From Ascarosepion bandense (taxonomy: Eukaryota > Mollusca > Cephalopoda > Sepiida > Sepiidae): a stretch of DNA of 64,000 nt. Below the pieces are notes generated by a model. The model had not been told where the DNA came from. It made no database searches and saw only the letters and a list, made by a program, of their open reading frames with translations. The stretch lies in contig JBBBDQ010001271.1 in the NCBI GenBank assembly GCA_037127315.1, positions 372,001 to 436,000 of the forward strand. Reading direction: 5' to 3'. Below are positions 24,921 through 38,903 of this stretch, in pieces. The position numbers and the translations under genes were made by a program. Numbering within the stretch: the stretch's first letter is position 1; every line of letters starts with the position of its first letter.

Positions 24921-27900
24921 CCTTGTACCACACTTTTCATGAGAACTGCTACATTGTGGAATATTGTTTCGGGTATTTGCTTCTTGAATCTCTGTCATTT
25001 TAAACACTTCATATAAAGAGAGAGTTCCTATCCTCATGACCTTTTAATTTCTACCAATTTACAGCCTGATAATTTATTTTACGAGAAAGATTTTTTAATT
25101 TTCAACTAAAATTAGCACTGAATGGTCAATGAATGCCAACTATTTCCTTATAAGAAGACAGCTAATATTATCATTATCTTTACTACTTATCGAAAGTGCT
25201 TCGACCATTTTGATGCATCAATTTAGATGATCTCTTTTTGTATGTGGTAAAATGTTAAAATTAAACTCTTGGTAAAGTCTGTGATTTTAATATAGTCTTC
25301 GTTGACAGCGTTGATGGCGTTCTTTTTCAGGAAAACCAGGCGATTGTCCCAACATCTTGCATCTCTTAAACAAACCTCAAAAATTGCAATGTGCTCCATT
25401 TTGTGTCGGTGGAAAGCATTGCTGTCATTTTTTTCCCAAGTGTCATCATGATTGGCAATGTATAGATGGTAAGTGAAATTAATATTCAATAAGTTTTAAG
25501 ACGATTTTTACATTGTATATAATACTTACAATTTAAAAAAAATTGTATTAATGAAATCTAAAGTAAAATACAAAACAAAATAAAAAACGACGATTGCAGT
25601 ATTAGATGTAAGAATATGATGCGGTCAAATAGTTTAAAATTACCAAAAAATAAAAATAAAAATAATTATATAGTTGTTAGCAAAAAATGACAGCACATTG
25701 TGAAAGTTACGAAGTGGAGATGTCAGAATCAAGCAAATACAGAAATTTAACTATAAGTGTTGAAAAAAATGATCGAAAATCAAATGTTTGTTTTTTTAAA
25801 TAGGGACATGTATTTTCTAAAGGCTTGACAATATTCTAAGAAAGTAAAATTTTCATTAAAAATCAAGAAAATTAAATCTGTGATCAGACTAGGACGGAAT
25901 TTAAAAACCGACTCGACTTTTCCCCTTTCTTCCGCTTCGATAATCATTAGACTGCCCACAACTGAGGAATGAATCACTTGAAACTAGTTCCAAATTTTGC
26001 GCCTCTGAAATCCGAAGGCGGATTGATTTAGCAAAAGTGCCATTCAAAAGTTAAGTAAAGTATTAATAAACAAAATTATTAAGTTAGAAACAGAAAAGTG
26101 TACCGAGCTTTTATAAAATATCAATCCTGCTATATGGCAGTGAATGCTGGACAATCTCCTCAGAGATGAAAAGTTAAATGTGAATTCATGGACTGAATAT
26201 ATGAGCAACGATGAAAATTTTAGAGAAAATGCAAACAAAATGGACACAACAAGAAGACACGTTTGAATTCTCTTGGGCACATATTAGGAAAGACGGCTTA
26301 GAAAATTTGATACTCACACAAAAGATTGAAGGCAAGAGGGACAGAGTAAAACAATGCTTAAATTATCTAGCGAGTTTGAGTAAATAGTTGACAAAACGTT
26401 ATGTGAGGCAGAAAAATGACATTTTTAAGAGCTATGAAAGATAGAATATTATGTTAAGTGGCTCTCCACAATTTCTTGTCTTTTTTAGCTTTTAGTAATG
26501 TCAGACATTCTCCAAAGTACAGCAAAACTTATACTAGCGACATGACTAGCAAGAATAATTTTTGTAGCAGCATTAGTAATTTTGAGAGTTTGACGAACGG
26601 CACGATTTTTAAATGGGAACAATAACCTAATGGATTAATTCGTCGGTTGGTCAATTTGGTGACATAATAATTATTAATTCAATCCTTGGGTGGGTCAGTG
26701 TGTTTTTGAACTCATTGTCTAAAATTAAGAAGTAGACTCTATCAAGAGATATGTGTAGTGGAACGAGAACAGTCTGCTCCCTTAAATTAAATAAAGGTTA
26801 GAGTTCAAAATTTAATGTAGTTTACGCAGGTCGATATCATCCTGAGGCAGGCCTGAGGGGACAATACCTGAAAAGTAATAACAACAACAAAGATGTTGAC
26901 AATAGTCCAAATATAAATAGTATATATAATGATGACACTACATTCCAGATATCAAGAGAAAACATTTTAAAATTACACAATAGGAAATAAACAACGGCGT
27001 TAATAATAATATTTTTTCTTTTGATTTCCATCTGGAAAAATTCTATTTGGATATTTGAAGACATCTGTCGTCTTTATAATTATGTCATGTTATCTGCGTG
27101 TCTCGTAGACAGTTAGGGTCTTAGACAAGAAAATCTGACTGTAGCTTTCCCTCTTCAGGCTGTTTTTAAATTCAGTTTTCTTTCCCCTATACTAATAAAA
27201 GCGAACCCGACAAGCCTTTCTATTTAACCAATAGTTAGTGAGAAAGATAAAACACGCTCATATATTTGTAAAGGTATGCTAAAGTAAACGCATCGAATTC
27301 GCCTGTTTTTCTTTCTGAGTTGATAACCTATTTTATCAGCTCACACGATACACTGTTGATGATTTTCAATTTTGCCAACATTATTTAGCAATATTGAATT
27401 TTTTGCCAAGTCCCAGACAAAATATTGTTTTTGACTCTTCCTCTCTTGCATTCGTTTATACGGAATATACTTACTTTTCTTATCTGTCTTTTTTCAATAC
27501 CACTTCACTATTAGTATTTATTCCTTCTCGCTCCCGTATAATTAACCGAAGTGAAGCTGAAAGTCATGAAAAGTATAAAAATCAGGATAAATAATTTCAC
27601 ATTGAAGTAAAATATTTATTATTACTTAAAATAAATAAATGTAGTGGTAAGGGAAATAAATCAGGTTTGGTGATAAATTAACTGGTGGTTAGCTTTCTTT
27701 TTCATTTTAATAAACTTTACGAATAAAATAATGTGTTTGTTTGACGTATATTTAGACATTATTTGTTCACCAGCAAACCCTCACCAGATGAGATCACCCT
27801 CAAATTAGTTTTGAAAAATCTCTGTTCAAAAGCCTTTCTGCTATTCAAGGTTGTAGAACTTAATCAGTCCTGTTATTTAACCCATAGCTTGAGAGAATAG

Positions 27901-29349
27901 ACAGTTTAAACTTTTCCCAAGTGTATTTGTGCTTAAATGAGTGCAACGAATTCATCTGGAATTCAAACTCGGCTCTCTGATTTCTCGATACGAGCCGATT
28001 ATCCACTGCACTACAACCGACTTATTAAAACAAGAGAATATGAATAATAACAGAAAAATATTCTAAATACAGTTTATTTTACAGTAAATTCGTAATATCA
28101 AAATACAAAAAATTCTTTAGAGTTGTTCATTCTGCTTGCTGTACATAATTCTTGTCCGTAAATGAGCTCAGAACAGAGAGGGTGGCTAAACCAGTGAAAA
28201 ACGGATATTACCGCTTACCACTAAATTGCTCTTTTTACCGCTTACCAAAATATTGTTTTATTACCGCTTACACTAATTTGTTTTTATTATCGCTTAACAC
28301 TTGTATTCCTTTCCATTGGCGTAATATTTACGATTTAAAACTTATTAATAAATATATAGACGCAAAGATTGTGATCATATACATGTATTTTTATTTTTGT
28401 TGTTTGAAATCAGTTTTTCTACTTTTATTGCAGACCTAAAATGCTGTTTTTATGGACTCAGTGGCATTTGTACGCAACCAATATACAAGCGTAAGACAGA
28501 TTTTACTGTTTTTAACTGATTTTCTTTTCATTTCTAAAAGGTTACTTTAGTGTATATAAGTGTTTTAGTGGCTAAAACGTAGAAAGTTTTATTAAAGAAA
28601 TTTTTTTCTTGGCGAAGTTCGAACCTGCATTCCTCTTTTATTATTTTACAAAATATCCTATTTTTTGAAAATACAAAGTATTTCTAAAAATTTTATTAGA
28701 CGTTTGATGATTTTGAATCTAAGTTATTTGTTAAGATCAATAACTTTTAGATACCGTCAAAGTATAATTCTAATAACCTCTGGTTACAATCAAACATTTT
28801 AATGGCGACTTTATTTTTGTTCATATCAATATAGTTGCTCATATTATTTTTGTAAATTTCTTTAAAACTAATCTTATTTCTTCAATAACATTATGGTTAG
28901 TGAAACGATTTTTGAGGTTTGTTTTATGTTGCTTAATTATCTGTTAAACCAAATGTCTAATGCAATTCGTCGTAATAAAATGTAATAAAATAAAATGTAA
29001 AAATGATGGTTTTATGATTTTTATGTTATAAGACCCAAATATTACAACAGTTAATCTTCAAAATATTCCGGAAATCATTACAGGATTCCTGGAAATCATT
29101 ACACATAGACGCTCACGTGTCCATATTGAGAATAGACATTTGTAACGGTAATTTACAAAAAAAAATTCCTCGCCCATTCAAAATAAAAGAAAAAAAAACA
29201 CCAATGAGAGAGAGAGAGAAAAAAAAGGAAAAATATAGACAATTGATAAATTGAAAGAAGAGAAAGAAAGGGAAAGAAATAGAAATGGAAAGAGAAAACA
29301 AAGAAAGTTTAATATCATTATTAATACTATTATTAGTGTTTTAAATTTG

Positions 29350-29389
<40 letters not shown>

Positions 29390-30313
29390 TTTATTAGTAA
29401 TATTTATTATTATTATTTAAAATATTTTAAAGATTGTATTTTAATATTTTATTCATCTTTTTAAGTGTTAATTATTTTAACTATATTTATAACATATTAC
29501 TACTAGTGGTTATATTTTAATTTGTATTACGAAGTATGATTTATAATCTATTTTTTACCGTAAATATTTCACATTGTAGGTATAACTAAATTTAATGTTA
29601 AATTAGATGTCCATGTCATGTTTTTCTAAGAATGCAGAATTATAAAGACGTTGGCGTCTAAGACGTTTATTTTAAATTCCTTTCTATCTATAGTGTTCAT
29701 TTTCATTCTGTTTCTTTGCCTTTCTCTTTTTTGAAGATTATCCCTTTTCTATTTTTCTATTTTTTCTATATTTAATTATATTTTTTTATAAGTTTTAATT
29801 ATTTTAACTGTATTTATTAAATAATACTAAAAGCGGTTATATTTTAATTTGGTTTAAAAATTATGATTTACAATTTATTTTTTACCGTAAATATATCCCA
29901 TTATATTTAAAACTAAATTTCAAAGTTTAAATTTCCAGGTCAAGTAGATGGCTTGCAATAGATGCTGTGTCAATATATGACATTAACTTTCATTTCTCTA
30001 TATTGTTCGTTCTCTTTCCATTTCTGTTTTTTCCCTTTTCTTTCCATTTATCAATTGGCTATATTTTTCCTCTTAGGTGTGTTTTTTTTTTTAATAAGCG
30101 AGGAATTGTTTTTTTGTAAATTACCGTTACAAATGTCTATTCTCAATATGGACACGTGAACGTGTACGTGTAATGATTTTTAGAAATATTTTGTTGTACC
30201 ATTTGTGTGTGACGAAGTGCAAGGTCAGCGGCGAAATACGTATTACCAAAGAATACCTAAAATTTGAATAACAATATCTAAAATTTGTTTCTAATAAGAA
30301 TATCTAAAATTTG

Positions 30314-30377
<64 letters not shown>

Positions 30378-33300
30378 TATCGAGGCAGCAGATAATTTTC
30401 TAAGCATATAATATTAAATATAAGAAACAACTTAATATAAAATTATCCAAATGTTGGAGAATTTTTGTCTTTATTTTCACCTGAAATTAAAGCCAAAATA
30501 CGATGTTTAAAACGGCTCATGACTAAACATAATAGACATTCATTGTCTCTTATATTTAACAGTATATGTTTAGAAACAAATATATATATTATCCTGATAC
30601 CAAATTTAATTAACGAAATAAAAGTGTGTAGCTTGATATTAAAAGATATTTTAAAAACGTAGCAATCACTTTCGCGCCCGCATTTCAGTCCTCATCGAAC
30701 TTAGAATAATATAAGCCATGAAATGCGTGATGGAAAGGAAAAAAAACACAAATGTAAGGAAAAAGTCCAAATAGAAAACTAAGAGCTAGAGACAAAATGA
30801 CAGCGATCCCAAACAAACAATCACGCTGTTTACACATCTTGCTTCTTTTTATTAACGATCTGCCAAAGCAAACCGTTTAGATAGTAATAATCATTATATG
30901 CATATGACATCGGAATTTAATAAACACCACAAAAAATCATCCTGTAAGGAAAGTTACAGCTAATCTATCATGTGATTTAGCACTAACATGTTAATAAGGG
31001 AAATAACTTATAACTTTCACTACTTCTAAAATCTAGCTAATACCATTAATGTTTGAACTCAAAGGTTTCTCGAGTCATAATAATTGGTTCAACGCTCAAT
31101 GAAGCTGCAAGTTTTTAACATCTATTCCAGTGCTCAAGGGAAACTCATACAGGGTGCGATGGATAAATTGTGAACTAAATTCCGCAAAAAGGAAAAAAAT
31201 ACTGACATATTATTTTAACAAATATATTTACCAATATTACACAAAAATATCACCACATGTCAAGTGGCTCTCGCCGTAGAAGAGACAATATTTTGAAATA
31301 TGAAGAGAAACGATAACTCACGGTGAAATCATGCAATTGAAACATACTCTGAAGAAATGTACTTGTCTCTAAACATTTACTGAATCAAATTTAAACACTG
31401 ATCACACCATGGATGCCCACCAAAATAAAATATATATCAATATATATCTAATCCCCCAAATTGTATGTCGCTAAACATATAACACTAAGAGGATATTAGG
31501 AACGATATTAACAAAAACTAAAAGAGAAAGCATCCCTTAACGTCAAGGTTGAACTTTTGAAAATAGTTTATCTTTTTTTAATTCAATAACATGTTTTTCA
31601 ATTTAATGAAGAAATTTTGAATTAGAAATAATCCCTGATATCTCGCGTTTGTTATGCCTTAATGGTCCCCCGAAAAAGCCTAATCCTCATGACTTACGCA
31701 CATACACAGTTATTTTAATTGGATGCATTATGATGAAAGTCCTAAATGAACACTCTTAACCAGACTCATATCTGTTTTATGAAAGTCAACTCGTCACAAT
31801 CGAATTTTGTTTTCGTTCTGGTAAAGATTGTAACAATTGCATATATGTCAATAAACAACGCCACTAGTTTACATATCTCTCCACTAGAAACAATGTATAC
31901 CAACTATGTTGGCTTCACAGTAGAATTCGACGGCATCAATAGAGATATCGACTTTTCATACAATAGAAAACATCTTCCAATCTCTGAATCTTTTGCTGCA
32001 ATAGGAGGATTATATAGGTCCAGAAAATCAAACATGACTGGCAAGGATTCCAATGCGGAAACATTTCAAACTTCATCAGTTGAATGACATTGAATACATT
32101 TAAGTGTGGGTCAATTTAATTATTTTATATACCACACCCTGCTTATATACAAGCACAGAAAAAATTATGAACTCATTTTTTTAAGTATCCTCCTAAGATT
32201 CATATAGACTCCATGTTTAGAAATATCAAACGTTGTATGGAACTGCCTTCTCAGAACAATAATTTCAATCACTTTGAGTAATCTAAAACATTCCGATCTT
32301 GCCGATGACATAAGAAGATGGACACTGACCATTTACGCATTCCATACCACGAATTGAATAAATGTTGTAATGGGTGCTTTTTGGCTTTCTCTCTTGAGGC
32401 CAATGTAAGAGTGGGTCTATGCTCGTGTTATACGTATTGATAGTTGGGGTAAAATCATCTTGAACAGAAAATCACTATATTAGACCAAAGTTTCCAAGAA
32501 GCAGAACTCAAGATCTTTCTGAATGAATTTGGTGCCAAGCATGAAGTCTATATGAATGTCTCACTCTGACGAGGCGTTTTAAGAAAGTGACTTGAATTTT
32601 TATATCACTTTTTCGGTTGTGTACCAACATTTCCAGAATAAAAACTATGATCTGAAATTGAAATGAATGAAATGATAGGGCCTACCCTGAATTTATACAA
32701 AATTAACATAGAATATATGTGAATTATATGGAGAATATGCTGCGCTATAGGTAGTTTTACAATACTAAAAAATTAACATATGAACTCATTTACTTAAGAT
32801 TTATTTGGACGCCATTTTTGAAAGAAAACTCGTTTAGAAATATCAAACGTTTTATGCAACTGCTTTCCCAAAACAATAATTACAATCACTTCGTGTAAAC
32901 TACAACACCTAGATCAAAGCAAAGACCATGCTTCCTCGAATTTGGTGAACTGATGCGACAGAATCACAAATTGCATTGAATAACAAAGGCAACCTGACTT
33001 AAGGAATTTCATCAAAAGCAAAAACTAAAATAGATAGCGCAGGTAACTGAAAGAAAAGTAATATGATGAACATGATTATCTTCCACATTACATCAGGAAA
33101 AATGTTAGGAAGGAAACTCACATCAATACTGGAAATATCGATGGCAGAAAACGGATTTAATTACCTGAAAAAATGTATTATTAGAAATATTTAATAAATT
33201 CCAAAGGAAAGTATCACTCGCAAATTTATCAATGAATGCTGAACATCTTGTAATAAGAAAATTACTAATATTAATTACAATAATTATTTGTCATGTAAAG

Positions 33301-36300
33301 TGCTTTAATCATCTTGTCAGAAACCCTCAATTTATATATTCTGTTTCATATTTTGTAGCAAAATATCAAAATTAGGTATGTTTTTTATTTTTATATAAAA
33401 AAGATCACGTTAATGTCCTTCTTTTGCAGAAAAACCAGGCATGTGTCCCATATTATACAGTGAAGTTATGAAAGAAGCGAGAATTAAGGGAGACATGAAA
33501 ATTCCTTGTGAACTTTGTAAAAATCATAAAAGTTGCATCAATAAATGTTTACAGTTCACTTGTCGTTTTGATGAACAATGTGTAGGAGGTAAGTTTAATT
33601 AATATTCATAAAGTTTTAAGACGCTTTTCAATTTGGATATAATTCACAATATTGCAACAAAACTATATTGATGATATAATTAGTCATAAATTACAATTGT
33701 AACGGTATTAGCGGTGGGAAAGTGCTGACTGTTATGCATTTTTAAGATTACCAAAATGTTATTAATGATAAAAATAATATGGTCGTTAGCAAAAGGGGTA
33801 AAACAGGATGCAAAATTACGAAGTGGAAATGTCAAAATAAAGGAAGTACAGAAATTGAACTATAACTCAGTGTTAAGCGGAAAACGGAAGACAAAACATC
33901 GGAACGGGAAGAGAGACTGGAATAGCAAAATATACCTTCCAAAACAAAGACAAGAATCAACAAGATTTCATTAAAAATAGAGAGAAAAGTGTGATGAGTG
34001 GCTTTGAAATATAATTATTCCAATAATAAAATGAAATGTGAGTCTGTAGAAGGATGCCAAGAATATTATGGACGGTGCATGTGATTAACAATTTTAAGGA
34101 AATCGAAATTATACATTATGTTATAATCAAAAAGAGGCTTTTGAAACTTATATAAAAATGCAGAAAAAGGTTTGGAGTTTTAAGATATTAATTTTTTAAA
34201 ATCAATATTGTTTTACGATATCTTAACTCTTTTGATAATATTGTCTTCAGATATTTTACCTCTTAGGCCATATTTATGTGTCGTGTCCTGAAATAAACAT
34301 CGATGTTAATAACAATATTTTTCTTTTGATTTACATCTGAAAAAATTCTATTTGGATATTTGAAGATATCTGTTGTGTTTATGATTATACTGTGTTATCT
34401 GCGTGTCCCGAAGACAATTAGGGTCTTAGACGAGAGAACCTGACTGTGAATTTCCCTCTCTAGGCTATTTTTAAATTCAGAGTTTTCTTTCTGCTTGACT
34501 AGTTGCCATCTAATAAATAAAAACCCGGCAAGCCTTGATATTTAACCATTAGTTAGTGAGAAAGATAAAACACGCTCATACATTTGGTAAGGTCTGCTAA
34601 ATTGAACGTATCGAATTCGCCTGTTTCTCTTTCTGAGTTAATAGTCTTTAATATCAGCTCACACGATACCCCGTTGAAAGCTTACGATTTTACAAAACAT
34701 ATTTAGTAATATTGAATTTTTTGCCTGAATATGTGAGCAACGATGAAAGTTTTAGAGAAAATGCAAACAAAATGGACACTTATACTGAACAACAAGAAGA
34801 CACGTTTGAATTCTCTTGGGCACATATTAGGAAAGACGGCTTAGAAAATTTGATACTCACACAAAAGATTGAAGGCAAGAGGGACTGAGTAAAACAATGC
34901 TTAAATTATCTAGCGAGTTTGAGTAAATGGATGGCAAAACATTATGTGAGACAGAAAAATGACATTTTTAAGAGCTACGAAAGATAGAATATTGTGTTAA
35001 GTGGCTCTCCACAATTTATTGTCTTTTTTAGCTTTTAGTAATGTCAGACATTCTCCAAAGTACAGCAAAACTTATACTAGCGACATGACTAGCAAGAATA
35101 ATTTTTGTAGCAGCATTAGTAATTTTGAGAGTTTGACGAACGGCACGATTTTTAAATGAGAACAATAACCTAATGGATTAATTCGTCGGTTTGTCAATTT
35201 GGTGACCCTTGGGTTGGTCAGTGTGTTTTTGAACTCATTGTCTAATAAACAGTACTAAAAAAAAGTAGACTATATCACGAGATATGTGTAGCGGAACGAG
35301 AACAGTCTACTCCCTTAAATTAAATAAAGGTTAGAGTTCAAAATTTAATGTAGTTTACGCAGGTCGATATCATGCTGAGGCAGGCCTGAGGGGACAACAC
35401 CTGAAAAGTAATAACAACAACAATGATGTTGACATTAGTCCAAATATAAATAGTATATATAATGATGACTCTACATTCCAGATATCAAGAGAAAACATTT
35501 TAAAATTACACAAGAGGAAATAAACAACGGCGTTAATAATAATATTTTTCTTTTGATTTCCATCTGGAAAAATTCTGTTTGGATATTTGAAGTCATCTGT
35601 CGTCTTTATAATTATGTCATGTTATCTGCGTGTCTCGTAGACAGTTAGGGTCTTAGACAAGAAAATCTGACTGTATCTTTCCCTCTTCAGGCTGTTTTTA
35701 AATTCAGTTTTCTTTCCCCTATACTAATAAAAGCGAACCCGACAAGCCTTTCTATTTAACCAATAGTTAGTGAGAAAGATAAAACACGCTCATATATTTG
35801 TAAAGGTATGCTAAAGTAAACGCATCGAATTCGCCTGTTTCTCTTTCTGAGTTAATAGCCTTTATTATCAGCTCACACGATACCCTGTTGAAGATTTTCA
35901 ATTTTGCCAACATTATTTAGCAATAATGAATTATTTGCCAAGTCCCAGACAAAATATTGTTTTTGATTCTTCCTCTCTTGCATTCGTTTACACGGAATGT
36001 ACTTACTTTTCTTATCTGTCTTTTTTCAATACCACTTCACTACTAGTATTTATTCATTCTCGCTCCCGTATAATTAACCGAAGTGAAGCTGAAAGTCATG
36101 AAAAGTATAAAAATCAGGATAAATAATTTCACATTGAAGTAAAATAATTATTATTACCAAAAAAAAGAAAAAAAAAGAAAAGGGAGACAAATCAGGGTGG
36201 TTGTAAATTAACGCGTGTTTTGCTCTCTTTGCTATTTTAATAAAGTTTACAAATGAAATGATCTGTCAGTTTGATTTATGGTTAGACAACATTTGTTCAA

Positions 36301-38867
36301 CAGCGTCCTATTTAATTATTATACAAAATTTAGAAGATCACACATTCGATAAAGAGAGACAAGTTCGTCGGCCTTTTCTTTAACTATAGGTATTGTGAAG
36401 CTTGCAAAGGACGATAGCAACAAACTTAATCTATCCTCTTGGAGAAGACAGGATGAAAATGAGAAAAAAATTTGAACGAGAAAAATTAGAGCTTTGCGCC
36501 CGCAGCAGATGATAAAACTATCCAGTGTCAAATGTGATTCAATATTCGAGAAATACCTTATATACCCGCGTATCATGAAATTTATAATAAACCAATATCT
36601 TGGGGGTTGCATTACACAAGAGATATAAATTTAGCGTATGTCCTGCTCAGATAAGACCCCTCAAAATTAGCTTAAAAATATGTTCTTAAAAGTCTTTCCG
36701 CTATTCAAGGTTGTAGAACATTTTCAGTGCTGGTATTTAACTTATAGCTGGAGGGAAGAGGCAGATTAGTACATGTCCCAAGGGTATTTGTACATAAGTG
36801 AATGCAACAAATTCATCTGGAATTCGAACTCGTCTCTCCGATTTCTCGATACGAGCCGATTATCCACTGCACCATAACCGACTTATTAAAGCAAGAGATT
36901 AGAAATAAGAACAGAAAAAATTATTTCAAAATACAGTTTATATTACAGTAAATTCGTAATATGTAAATGCAAAACACATTCATTCTTTAGTGATGTTCAT
37001 TTTGTTCGCTGTACATGTTTCTTGTCCGTAAATGAGCACTGGTGAGAGAGGGTGGATAAAGCGGTGAAGCTCTGGAGGGAGAGAGAGGGAGAGAGAGAGA
37101 GAAGACATAAATCGATTAAACAGATTTTTAACTGATTTTACCTTTTGATATTACCACTTACCACTAAATTGTTTTTGTTACCGCTTACCACAAAATGATT
37201 TTATTACCGCTTACCACTAAATGATTTTATTACCGCTTACCACTAAATTTTTTTTGTCACCGCTTACCACTAAATTGTTTTTGTTACCGCTTACCACTAA
37301 ATTGTTTTATTACCGCTTACGACTAAATTGTTTTTATTACCGCTTACCACTAAATTATTTTATTACCGCTTGCCACTAAATAGTTTTTGTTACCGCTTAC
37401 CACTAAATTGTTTTTGTTACCGCTTACCATAAATTGTTTTTATTGCCGCTTACCACAAAATTATTTTATTACCGATTACCACTAAATAGTTTTTGTTACT
37501 GCTTACCACTAAATTGTTTTTGATACCGCTTACCACTAAATTGTTTTTGTTACCACATATTGTTTTTATTGTCTCTTACCACAAAATTATTTTATTACCG
37601 CTGCCACTAAATTGTTTTTATTACCGCTTACCACTAAATTATTTTATTACCGCTTACCACTAAATAGTTTTTGTTACCGCTTACCACTGAATTGTTTTTA
37701 TTACCGCTTACCACTAAATTGTTTTTGTTACCGCTTACCACAAATTGTTTTTATTGCCGCTGCCACTAAATTGTTGTTATTATCCTTAATACATGTATTC
37801 TTTCCTTTTGTCGGGATATTTTCGATTTTATTCTTATGAATAAATATATAGTGCAAACACAATGATAATATAATGCATTTAGTTTTTATCTTTGTTGTTT
37901 GAAATCAGTTTTTCTACTTTTATTGCAGATCAGAAATGCTGCATTTATGGACACATTGGCATGTGTACAAATCCAGTCTACCCCCGTAAGGCAGATTTTA
38001 TTGTTTTGAAATGTTTTTTTTTATTACTAAAACGTTACTTTAGTGTATATGATTGTTTCAGGGGATAATAAATTTTATGAAAGAAAATATACTTCTTCGG
38101 GCGGTTCGAATCTGCATTCCTCTTTTCTTTGGAAAATACCGTATTTTTGAAGAGACGAATTATTTCTAAGAATTACATTAGACTTTTGATGATTTTGAAT
38201 CTAAGCCATTTGTTAAGATCATTAATTTTTTAATAACCGTCGAAGTGATTCTAATAACATTTTGGTTACAATTAAACTTTTTAAAATCGTCTTTATTTTT
38301 GTTCATATCAATTTACTTGCTCGTATTATTTTTGTAAAACTACAAAGAATTAATCTTATTTCTTCAATAACATTATGGTTAGTGGAACGATTGTTGAAGT
38401 TTGTTTGTTTTATGTTGCATAATTATCTATTAAACCAAATGTCTAATGCAATTTTTCGTGATAACTACACCAAGATATTTACCTATGTATAAATGATGTT
38501 TTTTCTTAATTCTTATACCCAACGGATCTCTAAGACTGACAATCAACAAACAACATTAAATTCTTACATTAGCCACATGTGCACAAAATATTCTCGAAGT
38601 TAAATTATAATTTGTCTCAATTTTAGTGGGTCACACGCATATATAGATAAGCAGATCAGACATAGCCAAAATCACTCACTGATAACTATTCACACGCAAA
38701 TATAAATATATTTTAGGGTTTATAATATGCACATCATTATTGCGTTGTGCTTGAAACTATGAATGGTGCCACAAACCTAGAAAAATCCGTATGATATGAT
38801 AAGTGCATGATAAGCATCGGAACTTTGATGAAATTTATGAAACTCAATGTCGTGTGTAAAACGTAGG

Positions 38868-38903
<36 letters not shown>

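Noticed and set aside
29113..30159. Two hydrophobic frames ending in the same [13 protein letters not shown] text
   Set aside because: They are one palindrome read from its two arms, with no start context or conserved motif.
31746..32087. 113-codon frame in intron 3 as a possible nested gene
   Set aside because: No family resemblance, no promoter or polyadenylation context, and AT-rich random frames of this size are expected in 64 kb.
37140..37790. A CRISPR-like array
   Set aside because: Units are contiguous, without unique spacers, and the context is a eukaryotic intron.
37612..37839. 75-codon frame with YRLPLNCF repeats
   Set aside because: Produced by the 25-bp minisatellite; unit length is not a multiple of three, so the frame drifts.
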